Shown here one piece after another: positions 22,865 to 32,380 of a stretch of DNA of 51,180 nucleotides. The translations under genes and the position numbers were made by a program. The notes below the pieces were generated by a model. That model was not told the DNA's origin, made no database searches, and saw only the letters and a list, made by a program, of their open reading frames with translations. Where the stretch lies: the NCBI RefSeq assembly GCF_000003605.2, contig NW_003142304.1, positions 604,860 through 656,039 of the forward strand, written 5' to 3'. Source of the DNA: Saccoglossus kowalevskii (taxonomy: Eukaryota; Hemichordata; Enteropneusta; Harrimaniidae). Numbering within the stretch: position 1 is the stretch's first letter; each line of letters starts with the position of its first letter.

Positions 22865-23400
22865 AAGATGAAAGATTTTCTAAGAAGAGCATTTTTAATT
22901 TGCTGATTACCGAAAAATATCTGTATATTTAGACATTACACCAAATTAGCATAAATTTGCATATGAATCATATTTACAAAAATTGCATCTACAAAGTTGG
23001 TGATAAAAAAGTGATATTACTGATTTGTAGAGCTGAGTAATACAAGATTCTTGTCTGTTTTCTCATTCAAAACCTTTATTTACTATATATATTCTTAAAA
23101 GCATGCATATAAAGCCCATATTCAAATGTACTAGGTAGCCACATGTCACGTGACTTACCGCTTTATAGACGTTCTCAAAAGATCTAAATTGATGATTGTC
23201 AGATAATCAGAAAACACTGCACTATTTTCAGCTGTGATTCATGAGACTGGGAGTTACTAAATATATGTTTATATGTCCTGACTGTTTAAAAAAACCGTAC
23301 GTGTCACGTGAAAGACCAATTAACGGATATTGTTAGCAGCATTTATGACTCAAATTTATCACCGCCCTTTAAATTCACCGCCCTTTAAATGCTAAGCTGT
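22865..23400. repeat. orphan copy of the short-glycosyltransferase 3' flank
   Basis: It aligns with 14345-14880 and 10865-11300. Shared blocks include AAATTAGCATAAATT-GCATATGA, AAAGCATGCAT (AAAGCACGAAT in the others), TACTAGGTAG, a GATCTAAATTGATGATTGT-like stretch, AGAAAACACTGCA and CTGACTGTTT. In blocks A and B this is followed by a glycosyltransferase gene. Here the similarity fades near 23400 and no gene follows, so it looks like the remainder of a deleted short copy downstream of GT4. Confidence 0.6.
23359..23390. repeat. doubled MITE family 1 terminus
   Basis: CACCGCCCTTTAAA occurs twice in a row, 15-16 bp apart. It equals the right end of the family 1 MITEs, but no left end lies nearby. 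It may be a deletion remnant or a termini-only duplication. Confidence 0.5.
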
Positions 23401-26090
23401 ATGATTAAAGTTATTTATGAGCAATAATCAATACTCATCAAGAGAATGATTTCAGTGCCACTACATCCATTCTATAGCATCTCACAGTACACACACCGAA
23501 ACTGTCTTCACCCCAATTCAAGTTCAATTCTAAATGCACTTAGTATCATGAATTATATGACTTCTCCAAGTCTACGATGCGAACATTTCACGCTAGCAGC
23601 ATACACGGTAGGGTTTCTTTACTCATCTGACTTTTGAGCTGCAGTCAATCTCACTAATTTCACATGAGCCAAATGACTTAATAATACTATGTCATAAACG
23701 GTGGCTCACAGTAAAACCCAGGCTCTCATTCAACAATACCTACTAACTAAAGAGGGCGATGTGCCCATATCTAACAAAGACGTACATAATACAGAATGGT
23801 TTGAAATGAATTTAACTACTTATTGAAGCTGAAACTATCAAAACCTATGCAACATAATTTAATGCCAAAGAAAAAATATATTTATATATGTTTACATAAA
23901 AACTAAAAAGAATTGGCAGCTTATGCATCACATGTGGTGGGGTCAACAAACTATGTGTACCTCGTCCCTCTCCCCAAATAGTACAGCCATAAGCAAGACA
24001 CCAGTTCCCTACTACTTTTCTAATATCGTAAACCATTGTACCAAGAGATCCGTGACTTGATTCGTTCTTCTTCTCACTTATTAGCTACAACCGCAGATTG
24101 GATTTACTGTGTACGAGTTACTACAACACGAGTTTAGGATTGTGTTTAGGATTTACAAGGTTACACTGTTGCAGGTGCATATGGCAAACGTTGTAACTAG
24201 ACAATTGACACCACAGTGTGGGAAATCATACTCCATACAGATTACAGCCTGTCCTAGTAATATTGAAGCCATAATGTTTATAAACTCGTACTTGAATATG
24301 AATATAATGTAGTTTATAACAATTGGATTCAAACATTTTGAGACAATTTAAACATAGAACGCTTAACAACATTGACAACATAGACACAATTCTTTCAATT
24401 CCTATTTCATTTCATTTCACGTAGGAAACAATTGTATTTATAGCATTAATATATTGTTTAAGAATTGTATAAGCAAATCAGGATAGATATTGTACTTTTT
24501 GCCTCCAGTATGACTGTGCAATGCACAAGCCACTTAGCGTGCTTAGTATTGGTATAATTCAGTTGCTACGAGATGACGAGAAAACGATTGTCTAGCGTAG
24601 TTTTACTAACTTTTATGAATGCAAGACCACATATTGTCTAGATAGACTGGTTCAGGGCAATTGTATTTCACGTAGGAACTTTACATTGAATATCGTTGTT
24701 GTGGTTCACAATAAACGTGACTTCGTCACGTTAGATCGTCTGCTTAATAACATTCCTCCTAATTTTATTATGATCACGCGGGTACAATTCCCCTTAAGGT
24801 GATATCCGGACAATGTGGTTTGTAGAAAGTATATATTTTACCGGTAAGTTTCATGTGAGGATTTTAACACCTTCCTCATACACGTGTTTTTTGCTACATT
24901 GATGTTATATGTGAGTTACGGATCAATGTTGTTTGTGTTGAAAATGTAGATATCTTAATTAAGGATAATTGTAGTTAGTAATAGTTATGTAGCTAATACT
25001 GAGATTGTTAATGGTAATCATTAAACCAACATTGTCTGGTCCGGGTCACAGTTTTTCATGCATTATTCAGTGGAGAGGTTATTTAGTACAAATATAAATC
25101 ACTTGTTTTTGTTCCAGGATGATACACCATAATTATGCATACACTTCGTATGTTTCAGAGATATTTACATAGAGATGTCAATTTTAATGTTAATTGTGTC
25201 ATATTCGCCACGTGATACGTTGTCTAAATCATAAAATATCGGAATATGATGCAGACATCGTGCGTGATGCTCGTTTGTAGATGTATGCATAATATCACTG
25301 CACGACTCACATTTGTATCCAATATAACAAATGTGAAAGTAAACTGTACCCCACTTTTCGAGGATTCTTTAAAATGCGAATTCCAAACAAAGGTCTGAAT
25401 TGGTTCGTGATAGTCCAAATAAACGTTGGATTCCAGTACAGAACTATGGCAACCGTAACCCATGACTAGACGTAATTTTCATAAACTAAAATAATAATTT
25501 TATGCTCTCAGCTTTTTCCAATATTACATGTTTTCTGAAGAAAAATGGCTTCTTGTCGTCTATCAATAACCACGCCTATGTCAAAATATTGTAGATTTGC
25601 AAATATCAATACTGTAGATTACATATAGCCTCTCCTATGATAATATATCGCGACATTATGTGTTTTCTACATACAAACTTTCATCTGTCAAAATATTGTA
25701 GGCTCGCAACTATTGCAATATTACGGGCTATAAATAGCATCTATATTCTAAACTTTCTATTTATAACTATTCCATCCCTGTGAACTTTATTTAGTCTCGC
25801 CACCATTGCAATGATACTGTAGGCTCATAACTATCCCAATACGTTTTAATTTAAATAAGCATGAACCACTAATTTGAAAAGGAAGTGATACTTATAATGC
25901 AACAAGCTGTTTTAATTGCTGTTGAGATAGAGTTTTAATATTAGCCTGTCAAATTATCATTTATTGTTCCACTGAAAAATCAAAATAATAACCCCTGTTA
26001 CTAAGACTTCTATTGATCATGGGTGTTAATTCCCCCTCTACTCATGGCCCGTGATCCCCCATAAGATAATGGTTGCATCCAATATCAAAG
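23401..26090. other. intergenic, nothing recognised
   Basis: About 2.7 kb of AT-rich DNA without a recognised gene. The short frames have no domains, and frames on the two strands overlap. Several loosely related blocks with CAATATTGTAGG-like text repeat around 25585-25850 (ATATTGTAGATT, ATATTGTAGGCTC, ATACTGTAGGCTC). Confidence 0.45.
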
Positions 26091-26243
26091 ATGGCGGACT
26101 ATATCGTTAATTCGTCTCGCTCTACTGTGGATTACTTAGACTTAAATAAAGATCCAAAAAAGTTAGTATTTATATGCCTGTTTTCAGTCTTTGCAATGCT
26201 TCAGTCAGTCTTTTTCTTCACTACCCATCTCCTCGTGTGGCAG
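26091..26243 (+). CDS. candidate first exon of a membrane protein
   Basis: An ATG in strong context (AAAGATGGCGG) opens 51 codons: a polar start MADYIVNSSRSTVDYLDLNK and then a long hydrophobic stretch (residues 25-49) that would form a membrane segment. A possible donor CAG|GTGGTC follows codon 51; without splicing the frame stops nine codons later. I do not recognise the family. It may belong with the small membrane exons at 27549-28843, but intermediate exons were not found, so this is a suggestion only. Confidence 0.3.
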
Positions 26244-27333
26244 GTGGTCACATTTAGTGCTCACAGAAAATAACCTCTGTCAGTGTGTATTTATACCCGT
26301 AGATGCAGTTTCATTTGCCACATGTCAAAACACTCATTTCCAAGTGCCACACCTTGGTACAGGTAGTCAAGTCTGACATTGTTTATATGGAAATGGCAAT
26401 AGTGAAAGGCAAACTGGGTGGTCAAACTTGTCAACAGTAATAAATATAGGCACCGGCCGTCTTCGCTCACACCATTATGAATTACCTGGCTGTTTATAAG
26501 GCCACTTTGATGTTAACAATAATAATTTTAAACTTCTATTCTCTTGTTTCGAAAGATGTGACCATATCATCAATATCGTCCTAAAATGTGATTTGTAATT
26601 TAAAAGCACATTTTAATGTTATTTTTCCCTCCTCGTTTTCCTGTGGAAATATGTGAAAACACAAATCAATCAGCTACGGGATGTGGAACGGGCACAATCC
26701 TGGTGGACATAATCCAAGTAGGACAAAATACTGGTAGAATAAAAGACGTTACTAACTCACCTAGACAACATTGCAGTATATTGCACGAAAAAAAAGTCAT
26801 TTAAGAGTGGAGACTACCATAATCTGTACATTTTATAATTGTACCACGTATTGTTTCCAGTTATATTTTAATCATTACTCTCATGTCCCAAATAAACTGG
26901 TACTGGTACGTTTATTCTTTTTCCACGAAAAATTCCATCCGGCATTTTCTGTCGGCATGTCCGTGCATTTTTATCAACGCACGAAATACATCACCATTGT
27001 ACTGATTGGCTAGAAAGTTTCTCAGCAAGGTCGACTTGGGTAGTGATTGGTTTGTTATTTGATTAGATCTTGCGGCCTGGCAAACAGAGACATCTGTTGT
27101 TCATTTATATTCCTAATTACAAGGGACAGTGAAATGTTTTTTTCAAACACCAGTAAGAGTACATTTTAGAAGCAAGGGAACAATTTACCGGACATTTTGG
27201 AAATTTCCCGGGGGGTATGTTTATTAGATTTTGAAGATTTGTGCGGGGATATGTATATTTTGGACATTAGAGTAACCATGACGTCCAAATATCATTGTAT
27301 TTTTAGTAAAATACACAAAATCAAAGAAGAAAA
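26244..27333. other. non-coding or unrecognised
   Basis: The stretch contains a possible small exon with a good acceptor (TTGTTTCCAG ending near 26862) and a GTACGT donor about 45 bases later, open in one frame, but nothing links it firmly to a gene. Otherwise nothing is seen. Confidence 0.35.
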
Positions 27334-27452
27334 TTTTAAAGCGCGGTGGTCGTCGCGCAGCGCGTGTTCGAATTTCATGTAAATAAACAATGTATACGTC
27401 GCTATGAGTCCCATATCGAACAGGGCGCGGCACGGCGACTGCCGCCCTTTAA
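27334..27452. mobile_element. MITE family 1, short form
   Basis: The left end TTTTAAAGCGCGGTGGTCGT and the right end GCCGCCCTTTAA are inverted repeats. The interior GTGTTCGAATTTCATGTAAA and TACGTCGCTATGAGTCCCA match 7006-7126 closely. Frames through it are spurious. Confidence 0.75.
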
Positions 27453-27548
27453 TATTAAAGAGGTCGGACACATCCGGGTATTTTCTGGTGTTTATTATTT
27501 TGAATACCCATATTTTTCTACTGGTACATAAATAGAAATACAGGGATT

Positions 27549-28843
27549 ATGAGTAGCGTCACAAATCACCTGAACAACAAAGCAGAAGCACTCTCCGGAT
27601 CCATATTCGCCTGTAAGTTACCCATTTTATACGTTCTCATGGTTATTTCGAGCAATATATTAGTCAAGGAGCCGATTTTCATAAATGGTCTAGAAAAGGA
27701 GTAATAAAATTACAGTCTTTTTAAAGAGGTGTCTTTTTAATATGTCCAGATTCCATGTAGAGTGAAAAACTGTTGTTCTTTAGTATCATCCATATTCTAC
27801 AGCGCATCTGCGGCATACATTACATACAAAGTAAGCTAAGCTTTTTTGTATCATTTTTACATACACGACACAAATCAATCTGATATGAAACGTATATTTT
27901 TTGAGAGACTAATATATTTGAATGAATATAGATATGTACGGGGGCAAGGTCTATAAATAGCTATTTATTAAAAAACAGTGTGTTTCTAATGTTAACCGCC
28001 GTTGATATATCCAAATTAACCTCAGAGGTGACATCATATGAGTCATTACCATGTACTTGGCTAGTACAACCGTAGAGAGCGGGGTTTATGTCAGAATCTC
28101 TAAGAATGTATGGTGTTAATAATTATGCTTTTGCAGTGTTGAATACACTTAGAGGGTTTGTGGCGGTGACTTCGCCCACTGCTCTGTTACAAAGACTATT
28201 AAGACTGAACCATCGTGCTGTGTAAATGTATGGAAATGAACGAGATTATATCTCTGAGAAAGATCCACAGTATTGACGAGAATCAGATCCTGAGTAACCA
28301 AGTTAACAACAGATTAAAAACGCTTAAACAGTCGCAGTGCCGTTATTACCACCTAGGCCATTCACACTGAGTCTTAGTTATACCCGTGCGATATTTTCCT
28401 AAATGTTATAAGTAAATAAATATAAATTCCACGTACTTGCAACACACCACTTAATAATATTTCCTTTGTAATTTTTACCCTGCACCAATTCATATGGCTA
28501 TAATTTGCATAGATAGATAATAACTCGTTGTCTAGTAGATATCTCTTTAAAAATACATCCACCCATCACTTTAAAAAGACTGTACTTACTAGTTCAAATT
28601 TGATATTTAGTATTACCTGCATTTTAAATCATGATACGATACAATGTATTAAATGATTGTATTTGTTTCCAGAAAATGGGTGATGTATTTAAAGTGAGTG
28701 CTGTCTTCTGTTTATGCCGATGCTATACGGCATTATGTACTTATAGAGCTTGTTAAGCCACTTAACTAATTATAGAACCTGTACATTTTGTCTAGCTGTA
28801 TGGCATCCAACAACATGGAAAAAACAACTTCAGAAAAAAATAG
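27549..28843 (+). CDS. small spliced ORF with one membrane segment, running into the methyltransferase gene
   Basis: Three exons join in frame with strong donors: 27549-27612 (ATG start, donor GTAAGT), 27784-27830 (acceptor TTTAG, donor GTAAGC) and 28673-28693 (acceptor TTTCCAG, donor GTGAGT). They encode 44 residues: a polar start (MSSVTNHLNNKAEA), one small-residue-rich membrane segment (about 16-36, SGSIFALSSIFYSASAA) and KK. The segment recalls the last helix of MARVEL/CMTM proteins, but that is a weak resemblance. Two continuations are possible. Acceptor TGTCTAG at 28795 gives 15 more codons, a stop at 28841-28843 and a 59-aa protein overlapping the methyltransferase ATG (28800) in another frame. 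Acceptor TTATAG at 28775 fuses it in frame to the methyltransferase. Confidence 0.4.
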
Positions 28844-31348
28844 TTTGACAGATAATCTACATATCTTACTGGATCCAGATTGTACACAAGAGGAAGCAAT
28901 TAGTGTGTATGACTCTTGGACCACATATGATGAGGTGATTTTTTTTGATATTTTGTTCACTTTGCTGAAAAAATAAATATGTTATTAATTTTTAAGTTTG
29001 TCCGCATGGGTGGGTGGATGTATCAGGGGGAATTCCTTCTCTCTGGGTTCTCCACACGCGTCAGGGGGGGGGGGAAATCTCGTCTCGTCTCTCTATCGCG
29101 TCCCCTTGAGGTACAAGATCGGGGAAGTCACTTAAACTTTACAGTCAAGTGAGACACACACAACGAAATATGTTTCAACTCTCGTCTTAGTCGGTCAGTC
29201 AAGCACTTTATAAGACACAGTGCCCTGGGAAAAAATCCCCAAGACAATCGCAAGGCTGACCCAAGACTCTCTCTAGATTGCGTCAAGACTCGCCCCAAGA
29301 CTCTCTAAGACTGGACTCTGTCCTGGTAGGGGGGAATCTCGTCTCGTCTCTATATCTCGTTCCTTTGAGGTACGGGATCGGGAAAGTCACTTAAACTTTA
29401 CAGTCAAATAAGACACACACAACAAAATACGTTTCAACTCTCGTCTTAGTCGGTCAGTCGAGCACTCTATAAGACACAGCGCCCTGGGGAAAAGTCCCCA
29501 AGACTATCGCAAGGCTGACTCAAAACTGCCTCTAGACTGCGTCAAGACTCGCTCCAAGACTCTCTACGACTCTGTCTCTCCTGGTGTACTCGCCAAGACC
29601 AACTCAAAACTCTTTATTCATTTTCAAAACCTTAACCAATTACAAAGCAGTAAAAAGACTTCAGAGCTTAACCTTCTATCATACAGCCAATCAAACTAAG
29701 TACTGAATACGTCATATCTTTTGATTAATCGTTCACTATATTAATAACTGCGAATACTAACTGTCAGAAATAGTAGTCCAAATAGCGACGGTTATCTCGT
29801 AACTAGTTCCAAATCACTGAACCAAGTTCCGTCCGGAACCTCGTATGGGCCTAAACGATGACAGACATAACACATCCATTCATTCGTAATCAGCTAATTA
29901 AATCGATCAAGAGATACGCAAAAACAAATTCATCACAGATGGTTGGCGTTGATGGTAGTGGTGGTGGGGGTTATAATTGTCACAGTCGACGGTAAAATTC
30001 TGCAGTTAAATACTGGGTGTCACACATATTACACGAAATCTGTATATGGTTTTGTTTCGTATTTATTGATACGTTATAGCTTAGTAGACTGGCCCTACCG
30101 TGGCATTTTTTAAATATTTTTTTTCTTAAATCGTGGTCCGACGTGGTAATATCGCGTCAACGCGGAAGATTTTACAAATTCGTTATCATGAATTATCATG
30201 TAAGACAATACAATTAACACGACTGAGTCAATCTTATACACGTATAGTTTAGTTGCAGTACACGAGGATATGAATATTTAACTAGTAACTTGCCTTGCAT
30301 TGTTTCCTTCATGTAGGACGTTATTGGACATGCATATAATGGCCATAAACATGCGCTGAAAACAGTAATGAAACTGGGGATCGGAAAAGAGGCGAGAATA
30401 CTTGATGTGGCTGCTGGCACTGGATTAGTTGGTACAGAGGTAAATATAATTTATATGTACAGTCACTTTCATAGTCGCCATATACGGCATTGCGCGGCAT
30501 ATACAAGCTGTTTTATCGCGTCATTGTCGTTACTTGGCCGTAGTTAAGGCCAAGGGTTAAAGGTCAAGGTTTAAAATGAAAATGAAAAATTAAAGTCATT
30601 TTCAAAACTGGAGGAAAAAGCATGATGTTTCAAATGTTAATCCATTTTTAAAGTGAGTGAAATTACAAATATATACATTGCATTACGAATTACTTATCCT
30701 TTTAAGAGTTTGATGTCATTTTTAATTGTAGAATCGACAAATAATTTTAAAATACTCAAATAATGATGTAAATCATGAATGAGTAGAATACGGAGAAAAA
30801 AATCAAATTACAAAAACGTGACATTCCAAAAAAAGCATGGCCGTGGCCCTTCTCGGTTGCCGTAATGGGGTTAGTTGGTCGATGAATTGAACAATATATG
30901 ATTGATACATATTTTTGATCAAAATCCTAGCGCAAAGTTGTACATATATGTATCATTTCTATGTTAATTTGTTATTATGGTCCAAATAAACAGAATATAA
31001 CAATACCAATATATTTTGCTCAATTATTTTGTAAAAAAAAATGTATGCAAAATTGTGTTGCATACTTGACAAATCGTTTTCATGAAACTTATTTTATGTT
31101 CTCAGACTCGTTAGTTTTGTTTGTTTATAGCTCGTGTGAGAAAGCTCATCCCGGCATGCCTTTGGTGATTCTAGTAATCTTTAATTGTCAATTCACATTT
31201 TCTCAGTTATATGAACATGGCTATACAAATATTGACGCACTAGATGCTTCCAAGGAGTTACTTGCCACTGCAGAGAAGAAGAGGGTTTACAAAAAACTGA
31301 TGTGCCTCGCTCTCGGGGAGGACAAACTGGACATAGATGAAGGCACGT

Positions 31349-31410
<62 letters not shown>

Positions 31411-32242
31411 GTCAATCAATCAATTGTGGCAATCGTATATGTTAACTGATAACTGGTATAAGAAGTTAAACTTTGCAACTTCATTATTCATTAGAGCATA
31501 ATTTGCAAATATCTTGGCACTTGAGTTAAAGGGGAACCGCTCAATCCCATGGATTGCACCAAAGAAGCATGGGACACTATTGTTTATGTTGTTTACAATG
31601 TTAATCTGTCTGTTGTTACCCATTGTTATTTTAATCCAGAAAGTAAATTTGGTGTGAGATTAGACTTAACTGGAAGGTTCCCCTTTAAGAAAGAACATTT
31701 ATTGTATGGCTCATACAATTATTTATTTAACTATGATCTCATTAATGATTTTCTGGTTCTAGATACATATGATGTTGTGACTTGCTGTGGTTGCTTTGGT
31801 TACGGTCACATACAACCTAACCATCTAAACGAGATTGTACGCATCGCCAAACCAGGTATAGTGTTCTTTAAATGCCACGGTGGTGGTCGCGTCAAATCCT
31901 GTTCGATATAGGACTTGACGTATACAACACGTGTAAATTACATTGTTTACATAAAGTTCGAACACCCGGTGTGCGACGACCGCCGATCTTTAATGGATAA
32001 CACAGTACACGGTAACCGTACACAGTACACATTGATGCATTCACTTTCTCCTTGTTAATTAACGTTGTTGGTACTTTCTAGGTGGTTACGTAATCGCCGT
32101 GGTAAGAAGAAGTCCCCCGCCATGTGACAAGTTCTGTGAAAAATTGCGTGAATTTATACAACAATTGAAAAGGAATTGTTTAGTGAATGATTTTACCATG
32201 GAGAATATCCAGACTATTAAGATGACATACCTGGATTTGTAG
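28800..32242 (+). CDS. METTL27-like: METTL27-like SAM-dependent methyltransferase, copy 1 (five exons)
   Basis: Coding exons: 28800-28934, 30317-30439, 31207-31342, 31763-31855 and 32082-32242, giving 648 nt and 215 aa. SAM motif I is ILDVAAGTGLVG (residues 73-84), followed by the acidic loop IDALDAS and then DTYDVVTCCGCFGYGH (132-147), as in the WBSCR27/METTL27 class of class I methyltransferases. VYDSWTTYDE before motif I matches the family start. Substrate unknown; a soluble enzyme unless the upstream membrane exons are joined. All introns end in AG. Three start with GT, but keeping the frame across exons 3 and 4 requires a GC donor at 31343 (GAAG|GCACGT). Exons 2, 3 and 4 have exactly the same lengths as in copy 2 (123, 136 and 93 nt). 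Polyadenylation signals follow at 32310 and 32375. Confidence 0.8.
29019..29984. mobile_element. probable solo LTR in intron 1 of the methyltransferase
   Basis: This 966-bp block begins TGTATCAGGGGG and ends ATTATAACC-type sequence on the other strand (TGTGACAATTATAACC), so it has TG...CA ends. It is flanked by GTGGA on the left and GTCGA on the right, a 5-bp near-match like an LTR target duplication. On the minus strand a TATA-like TATTAATATAG (near 29740) precedes AATAAA (near 29615), an order that fits U3-R. Similar paired copies and internal coding sequence are absent, so it would be a solo LTR. Confidence 0.45.
29064..29583. repeat. 259-bp tandem duplication
   Basis: Two copies start at about 29064 and 29325. 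Shared text includes AATCTCGTCTCGTCTCT, CACTTAAACTTTACAGTCAA, GTTTCAACTCTCGTCTTAGT and GACACAG-GCCCTGGG. AATCT begins at 29076 and 29335, a period of 259 bp. Each copy is preceded by a G run and ends in repeated CAAGACT motifs. Divergence between copies is modest and mostly point changes. Confidence 0.85.
31352..31424. repeat. (CAAT)n microsatellite
   Basis: About 18 tetranucleotide units with one GTCAAT variant. It begins only about 9 bases inside intron 3 of the first methyltransferase, directly after the atypical donor. Confidence 0.95.
31867..31993. mobile_element. MITE family 1, short form, in intron 4
   Basis: Read on the minus strand it matches 7006-7126: ATTAAAGATCGGCGGTCGTC, then GTGTTCGAACTTTATGTAAA, then TTGTATACGTC and CGAACAGGA. 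It begins about 11 bases after the donor of intron 4 of the methyltransferase and fills more than half of that 226-bp intron without touching either splice site. Confidence 0.75.
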
Positions 32243-32309
32243 TGATATTACGTATATGTTAGGACGGTAATACTGTCACCATAAGCAGAGATTGAAAATG
32301 GATAGTAAT

Positions 32310-32380
32310 AATAAAACAGGGGTTGTTTTGAATCAGTAGAAATGTGGTTGGTTTATTATAGATCATAAAACCGCAATAAA
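32310..32380 (+). terminator. polyadenylation signals of methyltransferase copy 1
   Basis: AATAAA occurs at 32310-32315 and again at 32375-32380, 68 and 133 bases after the stop codon. Either could set the transcript end. Confidence 0.6.

Noticed and set aside
30961..31449. Open frame of 162 codons as a single-exon gene
   Set aside because: It joins intron 2, exon 3 of the methyltransferase and the CAAT microsatellite (read as NQSI repeats). The exon model explains the conserved part.
31549..31911. Open frame of 120 codons as a separate gene
   Set aside because: Only the part from 31763 to 31855 is family-like (exon 4). The rest is intron and MITE.
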